Assembly: GCA_012064415.1 (NCBI GenBank)
Contig: SSNU01000090.1
Span: 62,001-126,000, forward strand
DNA length: 64,000 nt
Source: Gyrodactylus bullatarudis
Taxonomy: Eukaryota > Platyhelminthes > Monogenea > Gyrodactylidea > Gyrodactylidae
Direction: 5' to 3'
Shown here: positions 36,860-50,300 of the stretch, piece after piece
Layout: each line of letters begins with the position of its first letter
Position numbering within the stretch: position 1 is the first letter of the stretch
Position numbers and translations under genes: made by a program
The notes under the pieces: generated by a model
Databases searched by the model: none
What the model saw: the letters and a program-made list of their open reading frames with translations, nothing else
Told to the model about the DNA's origin: nothing

Positions 36860-37985
36860 TACTAAGCTAGTTGACATGAAGATGGGAATTTTCCTTTTTT
36901 TTGAAAAAAACTCAATATTTTGCTTCGGAAAGTCAGGAAAAAAAATATTTTTCTAATTCCATAATAAAATAAGCCAATAAGTTGTGAAAATTTCCAAAAA
37001 AAATTCAATCTGACCAAAATTAGGCCGTTTTTCGAATTTCAAAAATGCACCAAATTTCCACCACTTTCGAATCCAGAGTTTCTATCGATTTTAAAGATTT
37101 GAAGCAGTTAAATGCAAATATTCGAGACCAACATTAGACGAAGAATTCGAATTCGGCTGCAGGAATTCACAGAAATGCGTCATTATTGTGAAAAATCGAA
37201 AAATTTGAATTTACTGATTATCACTAGGGCAGTAACTCAGAGGGCATATTTCTCAGAAAAATTAGCAAAAATGTTAGTATTTTAAGCAAAACTATAGCGT
37301 AAATTTTTACGATATTTAGCAAAAATTTACTTGGTATGAAAGTATCAAATTTATTCAACTTATATTTTCTCGTTTGAAATTCTTATTTTTTGACTAAAAT
37401 ATTTCATCCTCGAGAAAACTCTTTTCACCTAGGAAAGATTCACAAAGTCTTTTTATGATTTCTTCCAATAAGAAAGAAGAAGTTTAAGCCTAAGTTTAAG
37501 TCTAAGCATTATATATCGTAGGCTTGTGGAAAAGGATTGGCAATAAATGGGCATGCATATCTTAATAGCAAAAAATTGGCAAAATTATCTCGACTATCAT
37601 GAGGCTTAGAAGAGCAAAATTTATAGTGGCTAATTCGTATTAAAAATTCTATCCATCATATCCAAAATAGCAAAATTAGCAAAGTTACTGCCCTAATTAT
37701 AACGAAGGGGGATAATTCAGAATTTAAGTTTCACTTTTCTTGAAAACAGTAGAATTCTCTCTACCTTCACGGCCCAATTCGAATTCTTTATCTAATGTTG
37801 GTCTCGAATATCTGCATTTAACTTTTTCAAATCTTTAAAATCGATAACATTTTTCAGCTCAAAAGTTGAAAAAGTGGAAATTTGGTGCAAATTCGAAATT
37901 CGAAAAACGGTCTAATTTTGGTCAGATTGAATTTTTTAGGAAATTTTTTACTACTTAGAGATCAAGATATTGAGAAATAAATAAT
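36860..37985. repeat. Foldback repeat split by a nested MITE
   Basis: Left arm features (TTCAATCTGACCAAAATTAG, AATTTCAAAAATGCACCAAA, CGAGACCAACATTAGA) reappear inverted on the right (TCTAATGTTGGTCTCG, TTTGGTGCAAATTCGAAATT, CTAATTTTGGTCAGATTGAA). Arms at about 37000-37170 and 37780-37950 are near-perfect and the outer parts more decayed. A 471-bp hAT-type element at 37225-37695 sits between them. An isolated right-hand end of the related family is at 36590-36670. Confidence 0.7.
37225..37695. mobile_element. hAT-type MITE nested in a foldback repeat
   Basis: Terminal inverted repeats TAGGGCAGTAACT and AGTTACTGCCCTA, flanked by ATTATCAC (37217-37224) and ATTATAAC (37696-37703), a 7-of-8 match. 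No coding frame. TAGGG-type ends with an 8-bp flank fit hAT. Confidence 0.65.
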
Positions 37986-38327
37986 CCAGCTTACTTACCT
38001 CTTTTAAAATTTGATACTTATTATTATTGTACAATATCCAAGATGGGTTACCTTTTTTACAAAGAATATTTTATATTCAATAATTCATCTGTTGTCTCCA
38101 TCACTTTCTCTTCACGTTTGTTAATCTATAATTTATCAATAAATTATAATTTATAATCGATGGAAATAATTTTTATAATTTAGTTAGGAATCAATCACAG
38201 TTTAGGCTTTTCTTGTCAGATCACTCATCAGAACATTTCCTGAGAATTTGCTCTGATTTCGAAGGGCTATCTAAAAGAATATATTGAAAACTCACTAATT
38301 CTAAATAGATTTGGGCATTTTGAAGGG

Positions 38328-41300
38328 TCATTCATCGTCTTCATCTTCCAAGTCGATGTAATCACAATCTCCAATGTTGAAAGAACTCTGATATTTGGTC
38401 TTTTCACGATCTTTACTCGATGAAAAAACTGACCGGATTGATGTTGAGGGAGAAGAGCCAGTCTCGGAACTTGAGCCAACTTGTCGATTTTTCTTGAGAA
38501 AACTTCTTCGCTTGCCAATGACTAGTTTGGATACTGTAAGCGAACTAGTGAGACGTTCGTCATCATCTTTAGGCGCAAATTTGGCTTGTATTTGTTGTTG
38601 TAATTGTTGAGATTTGGAGGATACCAACTTCTTTAGTCCACTCACAACATTCGAAGAAGATGCAGGCTAAAAAAGTAAAACGTTTCATGCTACATATTTT
38701 TGCTATTAATCTTTTAGATTTTCAATCAAATTGAAAAAAATTCAGGTATGCATAGCCTAAACATTTTCTTCCTTAAAAAGCTAATATCTAAAGTAGTTTG
38801 ATATGAAGTTGGGAATCTACGATTTTTACAGAAATCTCGATTTTTCATCAATAGTTCGAATTTTTTTAAGATTTTTTGGAATCCTACTCATGTGAAGAAA
38901 AAAATTCTGAGAAAAAATTATTTTTATGAAAAATAAGGCCATTTTTAAAATTGCAATTTGGAGCCAAAATCCCATTTTTTCGAACCGTAATTTTTTTATT
39001 GATTTGAAAGTTAGAGGATGATCAGAAGATTTTTTTCAAGATCAGGATTAGATAAGAAAGCTGACTAGCACCGTCAAATTACCGAAAGTTTCCCCATTTT
39101 AGAGAGATTTTTGAATTATCGAAATTTCATTGATTCTCAAGTAGTGAAAATGATCAAAAAATCGAATTTCAGCTCCCAAACGATAATGAGGTTATGCATC
39201 AGATAAGATTCAGTTGAATCGGTTTTCTTGTCTAATCCTGATCTTGAAAAAACTCTTTTGATCACCCTCCATCTTTCAAATCAATAAAAATTTTCAGTTC
39301 AAAGTTCGAAAAAATGGGATATTTGCGTCAAAGCAAAATTTGAAAAATCACCATATTTTTCATTAAAAAGATTTTCTCAGAATTTTTCTCCTAAAATGTT
39401 AAAAGTAGGCAACCTGAGTAGAATTCCAAAAACTCGAATTCTTGATGTAAAAATCAAAGCTTCCCAACTTAATATAAATTAGCTTCAAGTAATGAAGAAA
39501 AGAATTTCTAGTAAAATATTTCTCGATAATAAAAATAGAAAGCTGATTCAAGAGGTTAATCAATAGCTATAGTTTATTGATTATTCCAGATTACGTGTAT
39601 GTTAATGAAATGAATCGATATGGAAGAGAATTCCCTGAACATTTTCTATTTTACGGAATAAGAGAAGAATATTCGAGATTAGTTGAAAGCTATTCGGAAA
39701 TGGGAGAAGGCTTGACGGAAAAAAGAGAAAGTCTATCTAAAGGTGAGTGCTTTTCGTTCTAGAGCTCAAGTTTTGAAATGAATTATACTGTAGTAAATAG
39801 AGCTCATATGTACTGACATTTTGTTCTAGGTTATTTTGGGATCGTTATGCTTGATGATGAATTAGTTCAAGTGTCTTTTATGTCTTTCAGATTCTAAATC
39901 AGACTCAAAAAATTCAGATATGGATGGCCTAAAAATTTGGCCTGAAGAGAGGAATTTACTATTTTTCTTCGGGAATTTTTGAATCCCATAATGAAATGAT
40001 TGTTGGAATAAAAGAAATCCTGAAAAAAATTCAATCTGGCAAAAATGGGCCATTTTTTGAATTTCGAAAATGCCCTTTTTTGAGCTTTCAATAAGACAAA
40101 GTATTCGGATTTGCCCATAAAGGTTGAAAGAAACTCGCCAATTCCAACACAAAGTTGACTTTTTAAAGCGATATTGAATGCCTTTTCTAATTTTAATCCC
40201 AAATATCAGTATTTAATTGCTTCAAATCTTCGAATCCGACAAAAAATTGTTCGAGTTAAAAAGTTGAATTCTGGCGCATTTTCGAAATTTAAATACTACC
40301 ATAATTTCATGGCCCTAAAAAAGGTCTTAAAGGGTATTAAAATTTTGATTAAATTTTAGGGTACTTACCTTATCGGAATTGCTTCCTGATGCACTGCTAG
40401 AAATGATCGGTTCCGGTTTATCACTGGTACCAGGGTAATTGATGGTACTACTCGTAGTTCCAGTAAGTTGACTTTGATCAGAGCTTGACGCTAATGAGGT
40501 ATTCGTTGTTACATTTAATCTGGAAGCACTAAAGTTTATATTATTCAGAGAGGTAGCCAAGGATAGACTAGCATTGCCGACTTGTCCCTTTGAAGTGGGA
40601 TCTCTTGGACTGTTTAATGAGGAGATGTTGCCACTAATCCCGGGGGATGTCTGTAAGAGGCCAGAGGTTGAGTTGGAATTTATGCTAGTCTTATCTTCAC
40701 ACGTGCTATTGGCTGAGATCGAATACTTTTTTGAGTCTCTTGAAGCGCCCAAGGATCCCTCCTTATAAACAGGATAGAGAGTTGTCTGAGTTTGACCTTG
40801 AAGTTGAGAAACATTCTTTCTCTCGTTGTAAGGTGAACTATCTGGCTGTGTATTGTAATAAGGATCAGAGGAGAGGTCTTCATCCAAATATCCTTCATTT
40901 TGTTCGTTGTTATATTCTTCTTCGATGGATCTGAGAACAAAATGAGGGTCGTATTGACTCATGGGCAGGAATATTTCATCGACATGTTCAATCATCTTCT
41001 CGACAAACTTTACTTGGGCCTTGTTATCAACAAATTCCATCATGTTTGCAACTTGAAATTTTGGCTTTACCTTGAGGACAGTTGGACCGAACATTGTACC
41101 CAGATTGATAGCATTCATTTGGTTCTCATTTTGATATTCAGTAACTCGATGTAGATGATGGAAGAGCATTCCAGCTACTCGTCGTGATGATGAGGGCAAT
41201 TGGTCTACTAACTTGGCCAGCTTTTCAATGTTTTCGGTGTAGCCTACACTTGACGGTTCCAGAGATTCAAAAGCTTTGCCAACTTCAATTAAACTTGTAT

Positions 41301-44300
41301 ACATGTTGTATGTAAATAGGGGCTCGGACAACTAATGGATGAAAAATTTATGAATTTTCAAGGAAAAAATCAGTTATTAGTCATAATTTCCTAAGCCTTA
41401 ATCTTATACTGAAGATAAAAATTAAGCATTATTTCCTAAATGTTTCGATTTTTTTCTGAAATACATGATCTTGATTGAAAATGACAAATTTTGAACTTGA
41501 ATGAATTTTACTACGATAATGATAAAATAAATACTCTTAAAGCAATTTTCAGTTTCTGCAACATTTCAAATATAAAAAAATTTCTTGGAGAATTTGAACG
41601 ATTTCTGACCACGAGAACAGAAAATTTTTCATTTTAATTTTTAAAAATAAAACGTGAATTTTTGATCAAGACATGGAACATATTTGAGAGAAAATTCTGT
41701 ATTATCCTGAGAGTTATAAAATGAGTAGCTTACTGATATTAGCTTAGATTTGATAAGGCTGGATAGAGTTAACGGATGCTCGTCCATAACAAGAGTTGAT
41801 AAGTTCTCTGGTTGATAGCAGTTTTCCAACTCCAGGGTCCCCAGGGATTCACCAACAGATGAAACTTTTACTTTTGATGCAGGAACTCGATAGATACCCT
41901 GGAATGAGAAGATTATTCGATTTTTCAAAATTCAACAAATGAATGCAGTATAAGATAAATAAAAATACAGAAGAAAGATGGGAAAAATGTCATTTTGCCT
42001 ATTTAAGAGCCTAGTGAGAAACTTAATTCTCTTTATATTTCTTTTATCAAAACTTTTTCAAGGGGAAGCAATAATTTTCGCCCTATTTGAGATTGAAACT
42101 AATTTAGGATTACAAGCAATCTTGAGTGAAAGACCTATCTGATTCATGGAGAAATCTTACATCTCGTACTCATAGGTCTCATATAACGTTAAGTCATACA
42201 AAAAATCTGGGTTTATCTCGAGTTTAAAATGACAAGAAATCCAAAAAATGAGCCAAAGTCTGATTTTTAAAATCAACTTAGTTCTTAGAGAGAAAAAAAA
42301 CGTACATTGCTAAAGACGGAACTCACATGAGTAGCTAGTCCACCTGGTTTATTCTCAATGCCCATTATGCAATAGGCTATTGAAATTGTGGCTTGAGAGA
42401 ATTCTTTTGACAAGATGGCAGCATTATTTTCGAGCTCAGCATGACTCAACTGGGCTATGGTATTCGGTCGATTCTTGATTCGGATCGACATTTTCTTTGA
42501 ATCAGGACGAAATAGATTTGAACCAAACTCCACAAGGGAGTTGAGAACATTCCCACTTCGATTAACGCCGAGGTTTGTTGTATCGTCCAAATCAGAATCA
42601 GAATCAGAGTTATGAATTGTAGACGGGCGATCTATTGAGTAGAAGAAGGAAGAAAAATTTCTTAATTTCAAATCAGTATAATGATCTAAAATTACTTTTA
42701 TGAAAAGATTAAAACCCTCGCACTGACAAAGATGTCATAGGAAAATCAATACAACTGGGGTCTACAAAGACCCCATTTACCAGGGTCAGGGTTGAGTTAA
42801 TATAGGAATTCTTATCTATTTTGGTCACTCTAAAAGTTTCGACGGCGTCTCTCCAACGTCTTCGTCAGTGGTAGGAAAAGCTAGTCAAAAACTCTTTAAG
42901 AATTTAGTCCAATCAGAGGAAAGAAAAGAATTTTCGACCAATGATAAAAATAAATAAGGAATCTTAATTTTTTCAACCAACTCAAATAAGCCTCCTCTTT
43001 TTTGCTGAAAAGCTGAGGCCAACACTGCTCAATACACGTATCACCAACATTTCCATTAAAAGTAATATTACTACCGATTTCCAGACCTTCATGAATTAAC
43101 CTTTCTTTTATTGAGCACCCATGATTTCGACCTCCTTAAAAACATGTTCCTATATTGACTCAAGTCTTGATATTGTATTTTATTATGAAACTAACAATTC
43201 TTTTAATTCTTCTTCTCTCTTAACGACAGAGAAAATATCAATTCTGATTCCAGAAATAAACTCACTGGGATCAGCTGGATCAACAAAATCCTTGATTCCA
43301 TAGACGGAAGCGAATTTGTTAACAAACCTTCCTATTGATGCATCAGCTCTATGGGAAAATGAATGTTAATATTAAATGTGTAACTTGTTGAATCATTGAA
43401 ACTAGTGTTATCTTTCATTGGCACACCTTTCATTTGAGCTACAGACCATGTTTTCAGGTTATTCCAAATCTTATACTACTACAAATAGTTTTCGAAGTTT
43501 TATTCGATTTCTATTAGTTGAAAAGAAAATATTAGGTTTAGTTAAACATAAAACTAGTTAATATGAAGATGAGAATTTATGCTTTTTACGAAATTATGAA
43601 TTTTTTCACCAAGAAATCGAATTTGATCAAGATTTTTTGGAATCTAGATCGTAGGTTCCACTTTCAGGATCTGAAGAAAAAAAATTTGAAAAAAATCAAA
43701 TTTTAATAAAGTTATGGCATATTTCAAATCTAGCGATGGCGCTGGGTTCCCATTTTTTTGAACTTTGAGTTAATAATTTTTGTTGATTTAAAAGTGAGAG
43801 AGTGATCAAAAATTGATTTTTAGGATCATGATTAGTCAAAGAAACCGATTATGAAAATTTCAATGGACTCGCCAATTTCCAGGGATCTTGAATCATCAAA
43901 ATTTCATCGATTTTCAAGTAGTGAAAATGTTCAAAAAATCAAAATTCGATTTTCACAAGAAGAGGGGCGGATTCTCAAGATCTGAATCAGCATATTTGAT
44001 TTCTTTGACTAATCATGATCCTAAAAATCAACTTTTGATCACTCTCTCACTTTTAAATCAACAAAAATTATTAACTCAAAGTTCAAAAAAATGGGAACCC
44101 AGCGCCATCGCTAGATTTGAAATATGCCATAACTTTATTAAAATTTGATTTTTTTCAAATTTTTTTTCTTCAGATCCTGAAAGTGGAACCTACGATCTAG
44201 ATTCCAAAAAATCTTGATCAAATTCGATTTCTTGGTGAAAAAATTCATAATTTCGTAAAAAGCATAAATTCTCATCTTCATATTAACTAGGTGTATATTC

Positions 44301-47300
44301 TTGGAATCTTTAGTTGGGTTTCAATAACTAAAGCAAATTTGGCCTGTGGTGTCAAATTGAATACGCCAATGAATGAAAAATAATTGAATTGCATGTTAAA
44401 AGACTAATGAAAGCTTAATTATGGAAATACAATAGTACTGTTGAAGAATTAGGCGAATAGTAGTTTAAATCACCTCGTGAGAATATCGTGGTCAATATGT
44501 CGAGTGGGGAGAAAGATTTTTGTTGTAAACTCACTTGAAGATAGACTTTAAAATAGCCTCATTGATTCTTTAATAAAAGCATGTTTTAGAAATAAAAAGA
44601 AAAACACAAAAAATTGACGGATTAGTTGTATGACTGTGTTAATTCTCCAAGGCACTATTTAAACATTCTTAAAAAAAGATATTACTAATTGAGGTGAATG
44701 AAACTTGAGACAAGAAAAAATTACATTTTGAATCATATTTAATACTAGATTATCAAGAATGGCATAATCTTCTTTCACTCAGATTTGAATTCTTGGAGTC
44801 ACTTGAAAACACCAGTTCTGTCAATAAAGATTGAAAATATTGAAAAATTTATTCCACCAGTATTTATGCTTGATAAGTATTTTTCATCAAGAAAAAACTC
44901 AAAGATATGCATCGATAAAAGTTTTGTTAACGAAATTGAAACCAACAATTTCGCTGAAATGTCTCTCAGAAAACATACCTTTTCAAACTATACATGAAAA
45001 TTTATATATTTATTTCACACAGGTGGAGAATGGCAGAGACTTACTTTGCTGAGATTTGACCAGATTGCACAAGATCATGATAGCCCTCACAGGTGTATTT
45101 AAAGTTTGGAATTTCTGCCTTTTTCTCGACATTGTTCATGATTAATCGAATATATTGACTGCAGGGCTCATAATCTCGAAATTCTTGTGATAACACTTGA
45201 TATTGACTTGAGATTTTAAATCGAGTCGAGTATAAATGCTCGCAAAGCTCAGCTAAAGAATCTCGAACGACTTCATCGCATTTAATAACAGTCAACCTGA
45301 TGTCACATAGAATTTCACTCTATAAAAAAATATTATTTATATAGCTACTTGAAAGTAAATTCATAATATTTAAATATTTATAAAAAATACAGAAAAGATT
45401 TACTTTACATTTTTCCAACTCTACAAGACGCTTATTAGCTGCTTCAACTGTCTCTCGATATGCGTACATTTGTTCCATTTCCTAATTCAAAAATAAAAAT
45501 TCATTAATTCTTAACTCATTCAAGAAGGCATTTTTAAGCGTATTCCTCAGTAAAAAGTCCTTAAAAAATCTGGAACTGGTTTTTTTTTCAAACTACTCAA
45601 AAGAAATATTTTGTCTCAACTTTTGATTCTGCGTTGAATTATGTCAAGCTTATTGGGTTTGGATCCGATTTATTTCGTAAGATATGACAAATTCTCAACA
45701 CATTTGAACTTGAAATGAGAGAAAAATCTTACATTCATCTCATTAGTAGAGGTTTTTGAAATATTTTAGTCAGTTCTATTCTTTCCATTGATCTCATCGC
45801 AATCAGTTTTGGCCAATCAGATTCAAGAGAAGTAAAGATTGATAACAATACGAAAAAATTTTATTTCTTCCAAGGAACTTTCAAGAACTTCAACAGATGA
45901 GAGTAAAACAAAAGAAACTCTTGTGGATGAGTAACAGGGTTTAGGCAGATATGGATAGGAAAAAGCCACAATTTTTATTAAAAATAAAATAAATTTCCAA
46001 CCTAGTAGTTATGAAGGAAGATAGGAAATAAAAAAATTTTTCAGAAAAAAACTTTTTTCCCACAGCAAGATTTTCTTCCATGCAAATATAGTAGTGGATG
46101 GGACGATATATTTTTTGGGGTGAATATGGTTTAACTAGACTTGAGGAAGCAGTTAGTTCTTTAAAAAGAATCACATGTGATTTTATTGAGGTTTGAAAAT
46201 CAGTTTTAATTTCTTCCTTTATGATCTGAATATTTTGCTGGGGAGCTGTATGATATACAGCGTATATTATTAACGTACAAGTCGTTTATTCATAATAACT
46301 GGGGGAATTTCAAAACAAGGCATTCTTTTATAAAATCCATTAATAAAAGTAGATTGAATCGGAATAATACATGCAGCCTCTTCTAATCTACAATGATTCT
46401 ACATTTATTAATATATATTTCATCGATTGAGATTTCCATTAAGCTTCGAGAAATTCCTGTAAAAAATAAATTTGTACAAGTCAATGATTTTGAACAGAGA
46501 GGGTTATAATTTTGATAATAGGTATGTTACCGTTAATCTTGAGCTGATAATTATCATAATAAGTACTAATTTTTGACTTTTAATTTTAATACACTTCGAA
46601 AGGAAAATCATCCTCTAGAATTATAAACTTAAACTTTGCTTTAGATTCATTCTTAATTCATACGAAATTTCTTAACCAATCAGTTAATCACATTTTTTTT
46701 GAAAATCTCAACTTTAATACCTTTATTTCAAAGAATCAGGAATTTCCCGAAGCTCAACTTCCATAATAGAGGTTCAAAACAATTACCCTATTGATTTATA
46801 TTACACGTAAAATTACTATAATTTCTCAAAGGTTCATCTTTGATTATGATAAAAGTTAAAAGATGAATGAAAATAATAATTTACAAATTATGGAAGAAAT
46901 AGTAAAAGTTGAAGAAAATTAGAATAAATGTAATCTGAAAAAAAACACCAAAACTCTCCCATAAATAGCAACAGAGGTGTTAATATATCCTTTTCCAATC
47001 ATGATTTTATGTGGATTTTCGGACGTATTTGAAAATTTACGTGAATATTTCTATCGTAATACTATAATTTATCACATACATTCCTGTTTCAATTGCATAG
47101 AGCCAAAGAAAGTTTTTTCTTGTTGTATTTTTGGTCATTTAATCCTATCAATAATTATCAATTACGAATAAGTAATTCACGTAGTTTTTCAAACACGTCC
47201 GAAAATCCACATAAATTCATAATTTAGAAAAATTGGAGGAAAATATATTAAAACCAAATGTACATTCCTTGAAGTATCATCAGTGGTAATTCTTCAAAAA

Positions 47301-50300
47301 TGATATAAGTTAAAATGATATAAAGTTCATTCAAAATAATAATTTACAAATCATGAAAGAAATAGTAAAAGTCAAAGAAAATAAGAATAAAATGCAAGCT
47401 GAAAAAACACCAAAACTCTTCAATAAATAGCAACAGTGGAGAGAAAAGTGAAAAAGCTTACATTGGCCAAGGTAATTGAAGATTATAGGAATAGTTTTTT
47501 TGAACACATAGATTAGGTTTATATAGGTTAATAAGAAATTTATCTTTCACCCATACATCTGTGCTGTCGTCATTGGGGTTTTTGTATAAAACGGAAAAAT
47601 TAGAAACTGAAGCTGTATGATCTTCTTGTCTAAGGTGCCTAGTAACCGCAGTATCCTTCTTCAGATGATCCTCCGCTCGTGTAGATAATTTTCTAATAGT
47701 TCTACCTATATATGAGGCTCCACAATCACATTGGAATTTGTAAATTTTTTATTCTTATTTTCTTTGACTTTTACTATTTCTTTCATGATTTGTAAATTAT
47801 CATTTTGAATGAACTTTTAACGTATATCATTTTTGAAGAATTACCACTGATGATACTTCAAGGAATGTACATTTGGTTTTAATATATTTTCCTCCAATTT
47901 TTCTAAATTATCAATTATTATAATAGAACTCCTACTTGATTTGGTTTAAACTTAAAAAAAATTCTAATGAACCAATTAATATAATCAAGAAGTATGATGA
48001 ATCTGATCTGTTATTTTTATTGCAATAGGATTGCAAAGTCTAGTGAAATAGCTATCATTAATGTCTAGCTGATGTTGAAAAAAATAAATAGATTATTGTT
48101 TTACAGTATGTCAATAATAATTTTAATTTCAAAATCGAAAATGAGCACGACAGAACTTTGAACACCTATGAATTCCTTGTAATGATCCGCTGGGCATTGA
48201 AAATGAATCAGTTTTTCCTCAGCTTTCTAATGGTATGTGTTTTACTTCAATATTTTATCAAATTTTTTATTTTATTATTTCAAGTTATTTCCCGAAAATA
48301 ATTATATCATATGATAGAGAAAAATGATATCTTCATATCTATTGAAATCATATAAAAGAAAAACTCATTTCTTGAGCGTTTTTACGCATTATTGTAGAGC
48401 AGGATAAAAAATAACATCCATGTTTCCCCATGAGCAATCTTCGATTCTGATTGGTCCTTACAGGGAACCAATGATATTCGAGTGAAATTTGCCCTGTATA
48501 AACGGGGTAGAGTTGGATTCTTATTTATCTCTTCTCACTTTACAGGACTTTCACCTGTATGTCAATAACTCTACTGTGTTTAAAATTAAAAACTTTGTAG
48601 CGAAATTGGCGGTCTTCTCTTGGAGTTCACCATTAAGGGACAATTCATATGTGATAGTATTCAATGGGTAATCAAAAACTTCAATCAAAAATTCGTTGAA
48701 AGAAACTGTTATCGAAGAATTTTTTTTCTTGTCAATCAGTATTTACTTTGGAAAATTGAAAATGTCAGTTATAGACGGGATGTTTCTAGACAGATCTCTT
48801 TCATATGCAATCAGAATCAGGATGTTTGAATGAATTCTCACTAGGACAATAAAAGCATAACATACCTTTTTGTCATTTTCGCCCAGTTTCTTTTCAAGGC
48901 CGTCAACCTTGTTCCGATGCTTGACATAATGATTTGCAAGCTGAGTCAAGACTTGAGTATTAGGGACATCTTCTGGAATAACTGAAGCATCAAAATTGTA
49001 GAGGAAATTTGAAGGAATTCCAGCAACAGCTGATTCGTTTGTGAACATGGTTACAGTTTCATTCATGGCTAATTGAGCCTGAGAGAGTTCTTCACGGAGT
49101 TTGACACCATTTTGACAACGTTGAAAGTAACTGCTTCGCGTCTTGAATAACGTACTCTCGGCATCAGCCATTTTCTTTAGCTCCAGTTTCCATTTATCCT
49201 TGAGGAACTTGCGTGTCTTTGCAAATTCTGTTCGTTGTCTCCCGATAACTTCTACTAGTTCTCGATAGCGCTTTGAATTACTCGACTCTAAATCTTTGCT
49301 CTGCTCTATTATCTAGATTTGTAGAAAAGAATTTTGAATTTTGAAAATAATCACAGGCTAAGTACACAGAGTAGCTGATCGAATAACAAAACATTGGACA
49401 ACATTACATGAAAATTACATGAAAAATTTACAAAATTTCAATAGAATATCTGAATAAAGAAAAGGCTGGTTATTCGAAATTAAATATTTATTCTCTGTAA
49501 CTTGGAAAAGACTTACACTTTTGGAAAGCAGAACAATTTCCCGACTCATTGGAACACCAAACTGAAAATTTAACAAGGTTTTCATTTCGTTCGTAGAATA
49601 TAATTTATATTTAGATTGAACAACTATTCTAGGTCAAACATCATAAATAGTAAATCTGCAAACTTTACGATGTTGAATATTAGAGTTTAAAGTGAATTTT
49701 ACAAAGTAAAAATGTTCCTATTAAACCATGTATTTTAAACTTTGCTTAGATACCCTAAATCGCAATTGAAAATGCCGAATTTTGAATTAGCGCCAACTGT
49801 TTTCAATGAATTTTTCTACTACAATCGATTAAAATCTAAATTTTCGAGCCGTTTGAATGGAATTTCAAATAGAAAAAGCAAATAAAATTCCGATTAATTT
49901 GGGATTTGTTGAAGATGTTTGGGAAATGGGATCTTGGAGTATCAGAGAATTAAAAATTTCGAATTTAATTTCTTAGATGGCATTTCTGCCGGAAAAAAAT
50001 ATTTGACTCGCCCTATTGAATATGCATAAAATAAGCCAGTATCATTCCCTTTTCTCTAGTAGTAGAATTTCAATTCGCCTGAAATTAGTGGGAAAACAAA
50101 CTAATGAATTTCTATTTCTCATGAAGGAAAATAACCAAAAATTTAGAAATTTTCTTAAAGTCAAAAGTTGAAAATGTCAAGTTTTGGCACATTTTCGAAA
50201 TTCAAAAATAGCCTAAATTTGGCCAGATTGAATTTGAATCTAAACAACTTAATGGGTCCAGTTTATCATGGAATAAAGCTTTTCTGGCTTCCCGAAGAAA

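Noticed and set aside
44785..45052. Plus-strand frames antisense to a RhoGAP intron/exon boundary
   Set aside because: Overlapping frames without homology or splice logic; no C1-type cysteine pattern on either strand.
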